Assembly: GCA_947073515.1 (NCBI GenBank)
Contig: CAMTMC010000008.1
Coordinates: 1 to 64,000, forward strand
Reading direction: 5' to 3'
Origin: an uncultured bacterium
GTDB lineage: Bacteria > Bacillota > Clostridia > Oscillospirales > Oscillospiraceae
DNA: 64,000 nucleotides
Of the stretch, positions 1 to 8,849 are shown one piece after another (the stretch's first letter is position 1; each line of letters opens with the position of its first letter). The translations under genes were made by a program, and so were the position numbers. Under the pieces are notes generated by a model. That model ran no database searches and was not told where the DNA came from. It saw nothing but the letters and a program-made list of their open reading frames with translations.

Positions 1-999
1 GCCGTGAGCATTAAGGATAATTCTTCAGAGATAGAGCGGTATTATAAAGCCGACAGTTTGCCTCTGTTTGAAATCACATTTCCCAAGCTGGATGAAAATA
101 CGCAAAAGGAATGGCTGGAAAAGCTCTATACTGACGGGGATTTTGCGTTCTTCTCTGTTGCGGCCCGTTGGCTTGACACAAATTCCGCTTTGTTTACCGG
201 CTTCGCCGAAAAAGCGTATGCCGATGAGGAAATGGCGTTTTTCTCCATCCTGACGGACCGCATGGACGAAGCGGAGCTGGAGCTTTGGCTGGACAGGGCT
301 TTGGAAGATGGAAACTGGGCATTCCAATCCATCCTTTTTGATAAACTGAACCGAGGCAAAGAATTTGACGAGCTGGAAGAAAAGCAGGAGAAAGAATGGG
401 CCGAAGCGCAGGCGGCGCAATACCGGGCTGTGGGCGTTACGATGGATGAAAAGGACTATTACTACCAGGGCCAGCTTGTCAACATCTTTTTAGACATACG
501 GGCCAACAGAGCCCTTCGCACACTGAATATGAATCCAAAAGGAACTGTCAATATCAAAATTGTCCGTGACGCAAATAACAACATCACAGGCGTTTCCTAT
601 ATGACCGAAGCGGAAGTGGTTGAACTGCTGGGGGACGTGAATGACTTGGATGATAAAACGGAAATCATCCCCACTGTTTTTGAGACCGTAGCGGCGGGAG
701 AAACCATCTCCTTGGGGGAATACACGTTGTCCGACGGGGACGAAATTTTGTATGACATTTCAGCGAAAACAGGGAACAGAATGAAAGTCTTTTTTGCGAA
801 GGGCGGGCAGGAAGATGTGGCCTATTGGTCCGTGAGTAACCCGCGCCAGCCGGGTGAGCCGCTGGAATGTATTGCGGATTTTATTGTTGGGCCTCCGGCA
901 ACAAAACCCGGAACCTATCAGCTGTACCTCCAAGCCCCGGACGGCCCTTTGGGAACTGTAAGGGGCAGCGTTTCGATTGTGTCAGCAGACGCGTCCTGA
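1..999 (+). CDS. C-terminal part of a BlaR1/M56-like membrane sensor protein (partial)
   Basis: The reading frame is open to the window edge, so this is probably the 3' part of a longer gene; the GTG at base 4 has no ribosome binding site in view. The first ~115 residues hold about three degenerate repeats of an acidic, aromatic helix pair built around WL..A..DG.FAFFS..-D.L. A linker and a beta-rich tail of about 150 residues follow. From memory this layout matches the C-terminal extension of M56/BlaR1-type antirepressor peptidases in Oscillospiraceae. The M56 membrane and HEXXH part would lie upstream and is not visible, so the assignment rests on the tail alone. The stop codon abuts a truncated IS-like gene on the other strand. 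Confidence 0.55.
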   Translation, partial: AVSIKDNSSEIERYYKADSLPLFEITFPKLDENTQKEWLEKLYTDGDFAFFSVAARWLDTNSALFTGFAEKAYADEEMAFFSILTDRMDEAELELWLDRALEDGNWAFQSILFDKLNRGKEFDELEEKQEKEWAEAQAAQYRAVGVTMDEKDYYYQGQLVNIFLDIRANRALRTLNMNPKGTVNIKIVRDANNNITGVSYMTEAEVVELLGDVNDLDDKTEIIPTVFETVAAGETISLGEYTLSDGDEILYDISAKTGNRMKVFFAKGGQEDVAYWSVSNPRQPGEPLECIADFIVGPPATKPGTYQLYLQAPDGPLGTVRGSVSIVSADAS

Positions 1000-1216
1000 T
1001 GATATTCAACACTTCTGTCTTCGCCGGCTTTCGCCCTCTCTGCTTGGGTACTCCAGGCTGCCCTCTCCCGTGTTCTCTCCACAGCAGCCGTTTAACCACA
1101 TATTGATCTTTCAACCCAAGTTCTTCCACTATTTCCCGCTGACTTTTCCCTTCTGCTGCCATCCTTATGAACCTCGGGCAACAGTTTTTGCACATGCCTA
1201 TGGTTCCTTTTTCCAT
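881..1216 (-). pseudogene. Truncated IS3-type orfA (helix-turn-helix) remnant
   Basis: Residues 1-70 form a small basic helix-turn-helix protein: a Cys-rich start (MCKNCCPRF), a helix pair around SQREIVEELGLK, and a basic RGRKPAKT end. This resembles the N-terminal part of IS3-family OrfA proteins, which normally continue into a coiled coil. Here the similarity stops at about base 1010, and the frame then runs antisense through the end of the preceding gene, so the real part is about bases 1010-1216. It is probably a broken insertion sequence. A perfect hairpin lies directly upstream of the start codon. No orfB is present. Confidence 0.5.
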
Positions 1217-1221
1217 TACAT

Positions 1222-1260
1222 GGCCCCCTGTGTAGTATTTTCCTACACAGGGGGCCTTTT
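1222..1260 (+). terminator. Perfect 14-bp hairpin followed by TTTT
   Basis: GGCCCCCTGTGTAG pairs perfectly with CTACACAGGGGGCC across a 7-nt loop, with TTTT following on the plus strand. It could end transcription from the sensor gene. On the minus strand the same hairpin holds the only Shine-Dalgarno-like stretch (AGGGGG) of the orfA remnant. Confidence 0.55.
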
Positions 1261-1344
1261 GTCTACTGCCTGTTTTTACTGGAGCGGTTCATTCACTAGC
1301 CGGGTCTCCCTTTCCTATGTTCAGTCAACGGGGCAAAATGAAAA

Positions 1345-2211
1345 TCACTGGGCGGAGGCGGTACACACGGCGTCCTGGCGTTGATCCTCCCGGGCCCGGG
1401 CCCGCTTGCGGTACTCCAGCGGGCTGATGCCCATCTGGCGGCGGAAGGTCTGGGAAAAATAGCTGGGGGATGAGAAGCCCAACATGTGGGAGATCTGGGC
1501 CAGGGAATGGCTGGTACCCTCCAGCAGGCGGCGGCTCTCCTGAACCCGGCGGGAGATCAGGTAGCTAATGGGGGACACCCCGTACTCCCGGGAGAAGGAG
1601 TGGACCAGGTAGTACTTATTCACATGGACCAGCGCCGCCAGCTGATCTAAGGTGATGCTCTCCTTAAAGTGGGCGTCAATATACAGGCGGACCACAGCGC
1701 ACTCCCGGCTGGACTTCCGGGTGCCGGACAGGGGGGCCAGCTCCAGCCGGAGCCCCCGGGACAGCCGGATCAGTACCACCTCCAGCAGGTTTTGGCACAC
1801 CAGCTGGAAGCCCTCCCGCTGCTGGCCGCTCTCCTCGACCATCGCCCACAGGAGCGGCCGTAGCTCCCTCAGAAGGTCGGGGAGAGGGGCCGATATCCAT
1901 CCCGCCGCCGGGGCCAGCAGGGCGCTGGAACCCTCTACCCCCAGCACGACACAGCTCATGGGGGCGGACCCCTCGCTGGCCTGCGCGTGTTCCACGCCGG
2001 GGCCGATAATCAGCAGGCCCCCGCCGGCCAATGGATGGGATATGCCCTGGATCTGGAAATACCCCCTGCCCTCCAACACAAAAACCAGCTCTGAACCAGT
2101 GTGGACATATGAAGGGGCAGGCCAGTCCGGGGAAAAACTCTTCTGGCGGGCATAGAGCAGCCGCGCCTCGGGCCGGTTGACATTTTGGGCAAGAAGGGAC
2201 ATGGGGCACAT
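1345..2211 (-). CDS. AraC-family transcriptional regulator
   Basis: This 288-residue protein has an N-terminal cupin-like sensing domain (roughly residues 20-100; H..P..G..L.I.PG..H pattern) and a C-terminal AraC double helix-turn-helix (roughly 185-275). The second helix-turn-helix carries the family signature (IS.MLGFSSPSYFSQTFRR..G.SP..YR). The gene is divergent from the GH13 gene and probably controls it in response to a sugar; the ligand cannot be read from sequence. AAGGAGG sits very close to the first ATG, and the ATG three codons later (2202) has a long but possible spacing, so the start is uncertain by three residues. A consensus promoter lies at 2290-2318. Confidence 0.9.
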   Translation of the reverse strand: MCPMSLLAQNVNRPEARLLYARQKSFSPDWPAPSYVHTGSELVFVLEGRGYFQIQGISHPLAGGGLLIIGPGVEHAQASEGSAPMSCVVLGVEGSSALLAPAAGWISAPLPDLLRELRPLLWAMVEESGQQREGFQLVCQNLLEVVLIRLSRGLRLELAPLSGTRKSSRECAVVRLYIDAHFKESITLDQLAALVHVNKYYLVHSFSREYGVSPISYLISRRVQESRRLLEGTSHSLAQISHMLGFSSPSYFSQTFRRQMGISPLEYRKRARAREDQRQDAVCTASAQ

Positions 2212-2289
2212 TTCCTCCTTTTACCGGCCTGATCAGGCCGGCCGTCATCCGTTATCAAGCTAAAAATGGGTATAAACATCCTATTTATC

Positions 2290-2318
2290 ACTATAACAGA
2301 AATATCTCTAAATTTCAA
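2290..2318 (-). promoter_or_regulatory. Promoter of the AraC gene
   Basis: On the minus strand TTGAAA, a 17-bp spacer, then TATAGT. The CCGGCCTGATCAGGCCGG palindrome at 2224-2241 falls in the leader and may be an operator. Confidence 0.65.
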
Positions 2319-2398
2319 GTATTTATTGACAATTTTCCCAAAAATATTGCCCCGTCGGGGACATCCATCGCCGCTGTCGGGACCGGACCCCCCACAAA

Positions 2399-2427
2399 AA
2401 GGCGGATCCTCCTCTGAGATCCGCCTT
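2399..2427 (-). terminator. Hairpin with T-tract on the minus strand
   Basis: AAGGCGGATC and GATCCGCCTT pair perfectly around a 9-nt loop. The A-run before it gives TTTTTG on the minus strand. It lies between two divergent genes, just upstream of the GH13 promoter, so it would stop antisense transcription or act as an operator. Confidence 0.5.
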
Positions 2428-2432
2428 ACCGC

Positions 2433-2461
2433 TTGTGAAAAATTCAAAAATAGGGTATGAT
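2433..2461 (+). promoter_or_regulatory. Promoter of the GH13 gene
   Basis: TTGTGA, a 17-bp spacer, TATGAT, placed 37 bases before the start codon. Confidence 0.6.
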
Positions 2462-2497
2462 GATAAAAACCCCTCGGGGCCGAAAGGAGAAATACTT

Positions 2498-3808
2498 ATG
2501 TGGTTCGACCGAGCTGTGATCTATCAGATCTATCCCCTGGGCCTGTGCGGCGCGCCGGCGGAGAACGACGGAAAAACCGAACACCGGATCCTGCGCCTGC
2601 TGGACTGGGTGGCGCACATCAAAAAAACCGGGGCGGACACCGTGCTGCTCAACCCGGTATTCGACAGCGACCGCCACGGCTACGATACCCGGGACTACTT
2701 CCACCTGGACCCCCGGCTGGGCTCTGACGAGGATCTGGCCCAGGTGTGCCAGGCCTTCCACGACGCCGGCGTCCGGGTGATGCTGGACGGGGTCTTCAAC
2801 CACGTGGGCCGGGGGTTCTGGGCCTTCCGGGACGTACGGGAGAAGAAGTGGGACAGCCCCTACAAGGACTGGTTTCACATCAATTTTGACGGAAATACGG
2901 AATACAACGACGGCTTCTGGTATGAGGGCTGGGAGGGCCACAACGAGCTGGTGAAGCTGAACCTGTGGAACCAGGACGTGGTCCACCACCAGTTTGACGC
3001 CATCCGCTCCTGGGTGGAGCGGTTCGGCATTGACGGCCTGCGGCTGGACGTGGCCTACTGCCTGCCCCCGGAGTATCTCAAGCAGCTGCGGGGATTTGTC
3101 AACGGGCTCAAGCCCGACTTCGTCCTGATGGGCGAAACCCTCCACGGGGACTACAACCGCTGGATGGGGGACGATATGTGCCACAGCGTCACCAACTACG
3201 AGTGCTACAAGGGGCTGTGGTCCGCCTTCAACTCTATGAATATGTTTGAGATCGGCCACTCCCTGGCCCGGCAGTTCGGGCCGGAGCAGTGGACGCTGTA
3301 CAAGGGGAGGCACCTGCTGTCCTTCCTGGACAACCACGACGTGAGCCGGATCTCCTCCCAGCTCACTGACAAAAACCACCTGTTCCCCGCCTACGGCCTG
3401 ATGTTCGGGATGCCCGGGGTGCCCGCCATTTACTACGGCAGCGAGTGGGGCATGGAGGGGCATAAAAACCAGGGGGACCAGGCCCTCCGCCCCGCCCTGG
3501 AGCGGCCGGAGTGGAACGACCTCACCGGTTTTATCGCCCAGCTGGCCCAGGCCAAGAAAAACAGCGACGCCCTGTGCCACGGCTCCTACCGGAACGTGGC
3601 GCTCACCAACCACCAGATCATCTTTGAGCGCCGCTGTGACAGCCAGCGGGTGCTGGTGGCGGTGAACGCCAGCGGCCAGCCCTACACCGCCCACTTCGAC
3701 GCCGGCTGCGGCCGGGCGGTGGATCTGATCACCGGCCAGCCCCACGACTTCGGCGGCGGCAGCGAGCTGCCCCCCTACAGCGTGCAGTTCTGGGAGATGG
3801 AGCGGTAG
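2498..3808 (+). CDS. GH13 alpha-amylase family glycosidase (maltodextrin-type)
   Basis: The (beta/alpha)8 barrel shows all four GH13 regions: DGVFNH, GLRLDVAY with the Asp nucleophile, GETLHG with the acid/base Glu, and FLDNHD. It should hydrolyse alpha-1,4 (or alpha-1,6) glucosidic bonds in maltodextrin-like oligosaccharides. There is no signal peptide, so it is cytoplasmic and acts on imported sugars. At 436 residues it is compact, lacking the N-terminal domain of cyclomaltodextrinases but keeping a short beta C-terminal domain. I start at 2498 rather than the ORF-track 2435 because AAAGGAG sits correctly before that ATG. The divergent AraC gene is the likely regulator. Exact substrate is unknown. 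Confidence 0.9.
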   Translation: MWFDRAVIYQIYPLGLCGAPAENDGKTEHRILRLLDWVAHIKKTGADTVLLNPVFDSDRHGYDTRDYFHLDPRLGSDEDLAQVCQAFHDAGVRVMLDGVFNHVGRGFWAFRDVREKKWDSPYKDWFHINFDGNTEYNDGFWYEGWEGHNELVKLNLWNQDVVHHQFDAIRSWVERFGIDGLRLDVAYCLPPEYLKQLRGFVNGLKPDFVLMGETLHGDYNRWMGDDMCHSVTNYECYKGLWSAFNSMNMFEIGHSLARQFGPEQWTLYKGRHLLSFLDNHDVSRISSQLTDKNHLFPAYGLMFGMPGVPAIYYGSEWGMEGHKNQGDQALRPALERPEWNDLTGFIAQLAQAKKNSDALCHGSYRNVALTNHQIIFERRCDSQRVLVAVNASGQPYTAHFDAGCGRAVDLITGQPHDFGGGSELPPYSVQFWEMER

Positions 3809-3826
3809 CGGAAGGGCAAACAGACA

Positions 3827-3848
3827 GGCGGCCCCTTCCGGGGCCGCC
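3827..3848 (+). terminator. GC-rich hairpin after the GH13 gene
   Basis: GGCGGCCCC-TTCC-GGGGCCGCC, a 9-bp perfect stem with no clear T-tract, so termination is probable but not assured. Confidence 0.45.
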
Positions 3849-3970
3849 GTCAGCGCTTGGCCGCAATACAACAAACCCTTTTTCCTTGGATGGGGGTCTG
3901 TCGTCCCTATCGGCGGTGTATTTGGCTTGAAACAAATGGAGAAAACGGGTTTTTTTGAGGAGATCATACC

Positions 3971-4177
3971 ATGGAAGGCAAAAAATGTCCCAAATGCGGG
4001 AGTGAAGATATTTTGAATGGAAGTTTATCCTCTCCATACGGATTTACCTTTACCCCCAACAGCCAAGATAGGCTATTTAAAAAGAGTTCCTTTATCCTTT
4101 GTTCCGCTTGCAAAGATTGTGGCGCTGTATTTGACTTTACTCTGTCAGACCAACCCAACAAGCTCACAAACAGATAA
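3971..4177 (+). CDS. Small zinc-ribbon protein
   Basis: This 68-residue protein has a treble-clef/zinc-ribbon pattern: CPKCGS near the N-terminus and CSACKDCG near residue 45, enough Cys for one zinc ion. GAGGAG precedes the ATG at a good distance. Such proteins usually bind nucleic acid or serve as small structural partners. No function can be assigned. It is convergent with the XRE regulator, with an 8-bp gap. Confidence 0.7.
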   Translation: MEGKKCPKCGSEDILNGSLSSPYGFTFTPNSQDRLFKKSSFILCSACKDCGAVFDFTLSDQPNKLTNR

Positions 4178-4185
4178 GTTCCAGT

Positions 4186-5037
4186 TTATCGGGGGGATTT
4201 CATCTTTGGGGTGAAATCCCCCTTGCCAAACCTTCTCTTAATGTAGTCAACCAGCAGGAACATCCACGCCAGCAGGAACAGAACCGATACAGACAGCAGA
4301 TCCCACACATCAAAGACAGGCTCCTCCGTCAGCTTTGACAACACGATATTGATGATCAGTGTCAGGGGGATCCCCAACAGACACAGGAGCCCGGAGGCGG
4401 CCCAGATCCTCTCCCGCCCCACACGGCGGAAGACAACGGCGGCGGCCCACAGAAAGGCCACGGATGGCACCGCCACGGCCCCGCCCACGGAGAACACCTC
4501 TTTTATCTGGATCAACCGGCTCAGCAGGAACAAATACGGGAGGAGAAACACGCTGCCCGACAGGAGGCTTGCCATAATCCCTCTTTTTCCCAGCAGGATG
4601 CTCGGAAAAACAACCGCCCAGGCGAAAACAATGGAGATGACCGGGATCAGGGACCAGGTCAGGCGGCCCGATGCAGCCAGATCGCAGATCAGGCACACCA
4701 TCCCGCCAGTGAACAGGGCCGCCGAGAACAGCATGGAGAGCACCACATTCCTCGCCCTGTGATTCTCATCGCTCCGCTTCAGGGCAATCAAGTTTTCATC
4801 CGCCTTTTTTTCAAAAGATTCCGTGCCAAGCCTCTCCCCGCTCAGCAGTTCGTTCACTGTAATGCCTAAAATTTCACACAGCTCCAGCATGAGGGAGGCG
4901 TCCGGCATACTTTTGCCTGTCTCCCATTTGGAGACCGCCCGGTCCGTAATGCCCAGCTGTTCCGCCAGCTGAGACTGGGTCAGCCCCTTCTCCTTCCGGC
5001 ATCCGGCGATAAACGCCCCAATCTCTGTTTGATTCAT
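4186..5037 (-). CDS. XRE-family regulator with a multi-pass membrane domain
   Basis: Residues 1-65 are a Cro/C1-type helix-turn-helix (LTQSQLAEQLGITDRAVSKWE). About six hydrophobic segments follow between residues ~100 and 275, with a basic tail. Clostridia use this fusion of DNA-binding head and membrane body as envelope-sensing regulators, often beside ABC exporters; no such exporter is adjacent here. The ORF track begins 54 codons earlier, but AAGGAGTG sits before the ATG at 5037, giving 283 residues. The gene follows pepD on the same strand beyond a terminator-like hairpin, so it is probably transcribed separately. Confidence 0.8.
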   Translation of the reverse strand: MNQTEIGAFIAGCRKEKGLTQSQLAEQLGITDRAVSKWETGKSMPDASLMLELCEILGITVNELLSGERLGTESFEKKADENLIALKRSDENHRARNVVLSMLFSAALFTGGMVCLICDLAASGRLTWSLIPVISIVFAWAVVFPSILLGKRGIMASLLSGSVFLLPYLFLLSRLIQIKEVFSVGGAVAVPSVAFLWAAAVVFRRVGRERIWAASGLLCLLGIPLTLIINIVLSKLTEEPVFDVWDLLSVSVLFLLAWMFLLVDYIKRRFGKGDFTPKMKSPR

Positions 5038-5112
5038 AATGGTCACTCCTTCCACTTCAAAGGATACCACAAAAGGGGGAGTTTTGAAACAAACCAGTGG
5101 TTGAGTGGGGAA

Positions 5113-5147
5113 AATAATCGAGGCGCGAAGCATGCCTGCTCCGCGCC
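5113..5147 (-). terminator. Terminator after pepD
   Basis: On the minus strand GGCGCGGAGCA pairs with TGCTTCGCGCC (one mismatch) across a 4-nt loop, followed by a T-rich stretch (TCGATTATTTT). Confidence 0.6.
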
Positions 5148-5173
5148 CCGTTTTTCCGCTGAAAAAATTGGCT

Positions 5174-6619
5174 TTACTTGCTCCGCTTGAGGATCTCACA
5201 CACCAGGTTGTACACCCGCTCGGTGGAGGACACGCTCAGCCGCTCCCGGACGGAGTGGACATCGTGGAGCTCCGGGCCGATGGACAGGGCGTCCAGGCCG
5301 GGGATCTTCTCAATAAACAGGCCGCACTCCAGGCCGCCGTGGGTGGCCTGGATGGTCCCCTCCCGGCCGCTCAGGTCGTGGTAGGCGGCCAGGGCGGTCT
5401 CCCGGAAGCAGGAGTCCCGGTTGTACTGCCAGCCGGGGTAGGCCCCCCGCTCCGCCATGGTGCCGCCGGCGTGCTCAACAATGGCCCGCACCCGCTGGGT
5501 CAGCATCTCCTTCTGGGAGGAGATGGAGGAGCGGATGGAGAAGGAGAAATGTACCCCGTCCTCCCGGGTGTCTATGACCCCCAGGTTCAGGGAGGTCTGG
5601 ACCACCGGGAAGTCCACGCTCATGGCCTGGACCCCCTGGGGCAGGGCCAGCAGGGTGTGGAGGATGTGGCTGGTGGCGTCGGCGGACAGGGCGGACTTGG
5701 CCTCCGCCTTGGCCCAGGCCAGGGTTACGCCGCCGTCACAGCCGGCGTACTCGTTTTTCAGCACGGCGTCAAACTCCCGGATAAACTCCTCCAGCTGGGA
5801 CGCCTTGTCCTGGGGGACGGCCACCAGGGCCTCGTTCCGGGAGCAGATCACGTTGTCAAATTTCCCGCCCCTCATCTCCGCCAGCCGCAGGCCGGGAACC
5901 CGCTTCATGGCGGTGAACAGCACCCGGCCCATAAGCTGGTTGGCGGAGGCCCGGCCCAGGTGGATGTCCGCGCCGGAGTGGCCGCCCTGGAGGCCGTCCA
6001 CGGTGATGGCATAGCCCGCCTCGCCGCTGAGGGGCTCCTGTTTTCCGGGCAGGAAGCAGTCCGCCCGGAGGCCCCCGGCGCAGGAGACGGTAAAGACCCC
6101 CTCGGTTTCCGAGTCCAGGTTCAGCAGCTTCCGGCCCTTCAGGTCGGAGCAGTCCAGGCCGGCGGCCCCCAGCAGGCCCACCTCCTCGTCCACGGTGAAC
6201 ACCGCCTCAATGGGGGGATGGGGCAGAGCGCCGTCCGCCAGGATGGCCAGGGCCATGGCCACGGCGATGCCGTTGTCGCCGCCCAGGGTGGTATCCTTGG
6301 CCCAGACCCACTCCCCGTCGGTCTCCAGATCCAGGCCCTCCTTGGCCATGTCCTTGGTACAGCCCTCCGTCTTGGTACACACCATGTCGATGTGCCCCTG
6401 GAGGATGATGGGGGCGGCCCCCTCGTAGCCGGGGGAGGCATCCTTCCAGATGACCACGTTGTTCATGGCGTCCTGGCGGTACTTCAGGCCCAGCTCCCGG
6501 GCGAAGGACACGCACAGATCGCTGATGATCTTGGTGTTCCCGCTCCCGTGGGGGACGGAGCACAGCTTCTCAAAGTAGTCGAACACAGAGCGGGGGCGCA
6601 GTTGGGATAAGACGGACAT
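5174..6619 (-). CDS. pepD: Aminoacyl-histidine dipeptidase (M20C, PepD)
   Basis: A full-length 481-residue M20C zinc peptidase that cleaves dipeptides with broad specificity, including beta-Ala-His-type substrates. Visible metal and catalytic motifs are GHIDMVC, GGDNGIA (bridging Asp), the DEEVGLLGA catalytic Glu pair, the LNLDSE metal ligand, and GGHSGADI in the lid domain. It is cytoplasmic with no signal peptide. GGAGGT precedes the ATG by seven bases. A weak promoter (TTGTCA, 16 bp, TATCTA) lies at about 6659-6686. It joins the peptide-use theme of the window (M29, M28, Opp). Confidence 0.95.
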   Translation of the reverse strand: MSVLSQLRPRSVFDYFEKLCSVPHGSGNTKIISDLCVSFARELGLKYRQDAMNNVVIWKDASPGYEGAAPIILQGHIDMVCTKTEGCTKDMAKEGLDLETDGEWVWAKDTTLGGDNGIAVAMALAILADGALPHPPIEAVFTVDEEVGLLGAAGLDCSDLKGRKLLNLDSETEGVFTVSCAGGLRADCFLPGKQEPLSGEAGYAITVDGLQGGHSGADIHLGRASANQLMGRVLFTAMKRVPGLRLAEMRGGKFDNVICSRNEALVAVPQDKASQLEEFIREFDAVLKNEYAGCDGGVTLAWAKAEAKSALSADATSHILHTLLALPQGVQAMSVDFPVVQTSLNLGVIDTREDGVHFSFSIRSSISSQKEMLTQRVRAIVEHAGGTMAERGAYPGWQYNRDSCFRETALAAYHDLSGREGTIQATHGGLECGLFIEKIPGLDALSIGPELHDVHSVRERLSVSSTERVYNLVCEILKRSK

Positions 6620-6690
6620 AGTTTTACCTCCTGAAGTCTCGGCCTGGGGCCGAATCTATAGATATGATGTTGCCTTCGATTGACAAGGGA

Positions 6691-7266
6691 TCACTCCCGG
6701 AAGGTGATGGCGCCGTTGTCGATGGAGTCCACAATGGCCAGGGACTGGAGGTTGACCCCCTGCTCCCGCAGGAGTTTCCCCCCTTCCTGGAAGCCCTTCT
6801 CAATGACAATGCCGCAGCCGGCCAGCCTGGCCCCGGACTGGCGGACAATCTCCATCAGCCCCTTGAGGGCCTGGCCGTTGGCCAGGAAGTCGTCGATGAT
6901 GAGGACGCAGTCGTCCTGATCCAGGTACTTCTTAGACACCTCCACCTCAAAGGGCACCCCCCGGGTGAAGGAGAACACCTGTACCGTGTACAGCTCGCCG
7001 TCCAGGTTCTTGGACTTGGTCTTTTTGGCGAAGACCACGTCGGCGTTGTTGAAATACTGGGCGGCGATGGCGGCGATGCCGATGCCGGAGGCCTCGATGG
7101 TCAGGATCTTATTGATCTCCGGCTGGGGGAAGCGGCGGCGGAACTCCTTTCCAATCTCCTGCATCAGGGAGATGTCCATCCGGTGGTTCAAAAAGCTGTC
7201 CACCTTCAGGACATTGCCCTCCTTGACCTTGCCATCCCGCAAAATGCGCTCCTTTAACAGCTGCAT
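6691..7266 (-). CDS. xpt: Xanthine phosphoribosyltransferase
   Basis: This 191-residue type I phosphoribosyltransferase converts xanthine and PRPP to XMP in purine salvage. The PRPP loop is LIIDDFLANGQAL and the GIGIAAIAAQ loop is present. Length and sequence match Firmicute Xpt throughout. It is divergent from a purine permease, so uptake and salvage lie together. The ~50-nt leader is too short for a purine riboswitch aptamer and shows none of its conserved core. AAAGGAG precedes the ATG. Confidence 0.95.
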   Translation of the reverse strand: MQLLKERILRDGKVKEGNVLKVDSFLNHRMDISLMQEIGKEFRRRFPQPEINKILTIEASGIGIAAIAAQYFNNADVVFAKKTKSKNLDGELYTVQVFSFTRGVPFEVEVSKKYLDQDDCVLIIDDFLANGQALKGLMEIVRQSGARLAGCGIVIEKGFQEGGKLLREQGVNLQSLAIVDSIDNGAITFRE

Positions 7267-7325
7267 ACGCCCCGCTCCTTTTCTCTTTATATTGCCCCGG
7301 TTCCAGCAGGCTCTAGCTCACAGCC

Positions 7326-7354
7326 ATTGTACCATCTTTCAGCTAGTTTGACAA
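7326..7354 (-). promoter_or_regulatory. xpt promoter
   Basis: Minus strand TTGTCA, 17-bp spacer, TACAAT, about 60 bases before the start codon. Confidence 0.75.
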
Positions 7355-7430
7355 TCGCCTCCCAGAAGAATTTGCGGTTTTTGTGGAAATCAGGGATTTT
7401 GGAAAAGAGCTGTCGGATTCTGGAAGAATA

Positions 7431-7473
7431 TGATATAATTCCTCCGTAATAAGCGCTTTGAAAAGCGCTGGGA
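7431..7473 (+). promoter_or_regulatory. Extended -10 promoter and palindrome before the purine permease
   Basis: TGATATAAT is an extended -10 element with a poor -35. It is followed at 7451-7469 by the inverted repeat AGCGCTTT-GA-AAAGCGCT, which sits in the early transcript and could be an operator or a short hairpin. Confidence 0.5.
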
Positions 7474-7487
7474 GAAGGAGTTTTGTT

Positions 7488-8792
7488 ATGTCTGAGCAGA
7501 ATATCTACCGCCTGGACGGGCGGGTCCCCCTGGCGAAAGCCATCCCCCTGGGCATCCAGCACGTCCTGGCTATGTTCCTGGGGAACGTGTCCCCCCTCAT
7601 CATCATCTGCGGGATGCTGGAGATGGAGATGGGGGTCCGTACCGCCCTGATCCAGAACGCCATGTTCATCGCCGGCGTGGTCACCCTGGTCCAGCTCTAC
7701 CCCGTATGGAAGGTCGGCTGCGGCCTGCCGGTGGTCATGGGCACCAGCTCCGGCTTCATCGGCACCTGCAAGTCCATCGGCGGCGCCTTCGGGTACGGCT
7801 CCATCATCGGGGCCTCCCTCACCGGAGCCATTTTGGAAATCGTTTTGGGCTTCTTCATCACCCCGCTGAAAAAGCTCTTCCCCCCGGTGGTCACCAGCCT
7901 GGTCATCATGTCCATCGGCCTGTCCCTCCTCCCGGTGGGCATCAACTACTTCGCCGGCGGCTCCGGGGCCGCTGACTTCGGCCACTGGAAGCACCTGCTG
8001 GTGGGCCTGATCGTGGTGATTGTCATTGTGATCCTCAAGCAGTTCACCACCGGCTTCCTCAGCGTGTCCGCCATCCTCATCGGCATCGTGGTGGGCTACA
8101 TCGCCGCCATCGCCCTGAACATGGTCAACTTCCAGCCCGTGATGGACGCCGCCTGGATCAGCCTGCCCAAGCCCATCTTCCTGCTGGGCATCCCCCTGGA
8201 GTTCCACTGGGAGGCCATGGTGGCCATGGGCATCATGTTCGTCGCCACCGCCGTGGAGACGGTGGGCGACATCTCCGGCATCACCAACGGCGGCCTGGAC
8301 CGGGAGGCCACGGACAAGGAGCTGTCCGGCGGCGTCATCGCTGACGGCGTAGGCAGCCTGATCGCCGCCCTTTTCGGCGTGCTGCCCAACACCTCCTTCA
8401 GCCAGAACGTGGGCCTGGTGGCCGTCACCAAGGTGGTCAACCGGTTCTGCATCATGACCGGAGCGGTGTTCCTGCTGTGCTGCGGCTTTGTGCCCAAGCT
8501 TTCCGCCCTGCTGTCCGTCATGCCCCAGTCGGTGCTGGGCGGCGCCGCGGTCATCATGTTCGCCATGATCCTGGTCAGCGGCATGCAGTCCCTCCAGCGG
8601 GAGAAGCTGGACGGCCGCAACGGCATGATCGTGGCCCTGTCCCTGGGCCTGGGCGTAGGCCTGGGCATGGTGCCCTCCGCCCTGGGCCAGCTGCCCGCCT
8701 GGGTGGGCCAGATCTTCGCCCAGAACGGCATCATCATGACCTTCGTGATCTCCACCATCCTGAACCTGATCCTACCCAAGGACAAGGACTGA
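7488..8792 (+). CDS. NCS2-family purine (xanthine/uracil-type) permease
   Basis: A 434-residue integral membrane protein with about 12-14 hydrophobic segments and NCS2 hallmarks: a half-helix motif near ATAVETVGDISG with the substrate-contacting Glu, and the LPNTSFSQNVG signature. It should import xanthine or a related purine by proton symport. Its pairing with divergent xpt and the downstream molybdenum hydroxylase favours a purine over uracil. GGAG lies before the chosen ATG, ten codons inside the ORF-track start. No riboswitch is visible upstream. Confidence 0.9.
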   Translation: MSEQNIYRLDGRVPLAKAIPLGIQHVLAMFLGNVSPLIIICGMLEMEMGVRTALIQNAMFIAGVVTLVQLYPVWKVGCGLPVVMGTSSGFIGTCKSIGGAFGYGSIIGASLTGAILEIVLGFFITPLKKLFPPVVTSLVIMSIGLSLLPVGINYFAGGSGAADFGHWKHLLVGLIVVIVIVILKQFTTGFLSVSAILIGIVVGYIAAIALNMVNFQPVMDAAWISLPKPIFLLGIPLEFHWEAMVAMGIMFVATAVETVGDISGITNGGLDREATDKELSGGVIADGVGSLIAALFGVLPNTSFSQNVGLVAVTKVVNRFCIMTGAVFLLCCGFVPKLSALLSVMPQSVLGGAAVIMFAMILVSGMQSLQREKLDGRNGMIVALSLGLGVGLGMVPSALGQLPAWVGQIFAQNGIIMTFVISTILNLILPKDKD

Positions 8793-8849
8793 TCCCCTCC
8801 GGGGCTGTGTCCGCCGCCCGGCGTGCACAGCCCCTTTTTTCGGTTTTCC

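Noticed and set aside
5105-6610. 501-codon plus-strand ORF opposite pepD
   Set aside because: Shadow frame; pepD shows complete M20C motifs and a proper ribosome binding site.
7267-7487. Purine riboswitch between xpt and the permease
   Set aside because: The expected conserved core is absent on both strands and the xpt leader is only about 50 nt.
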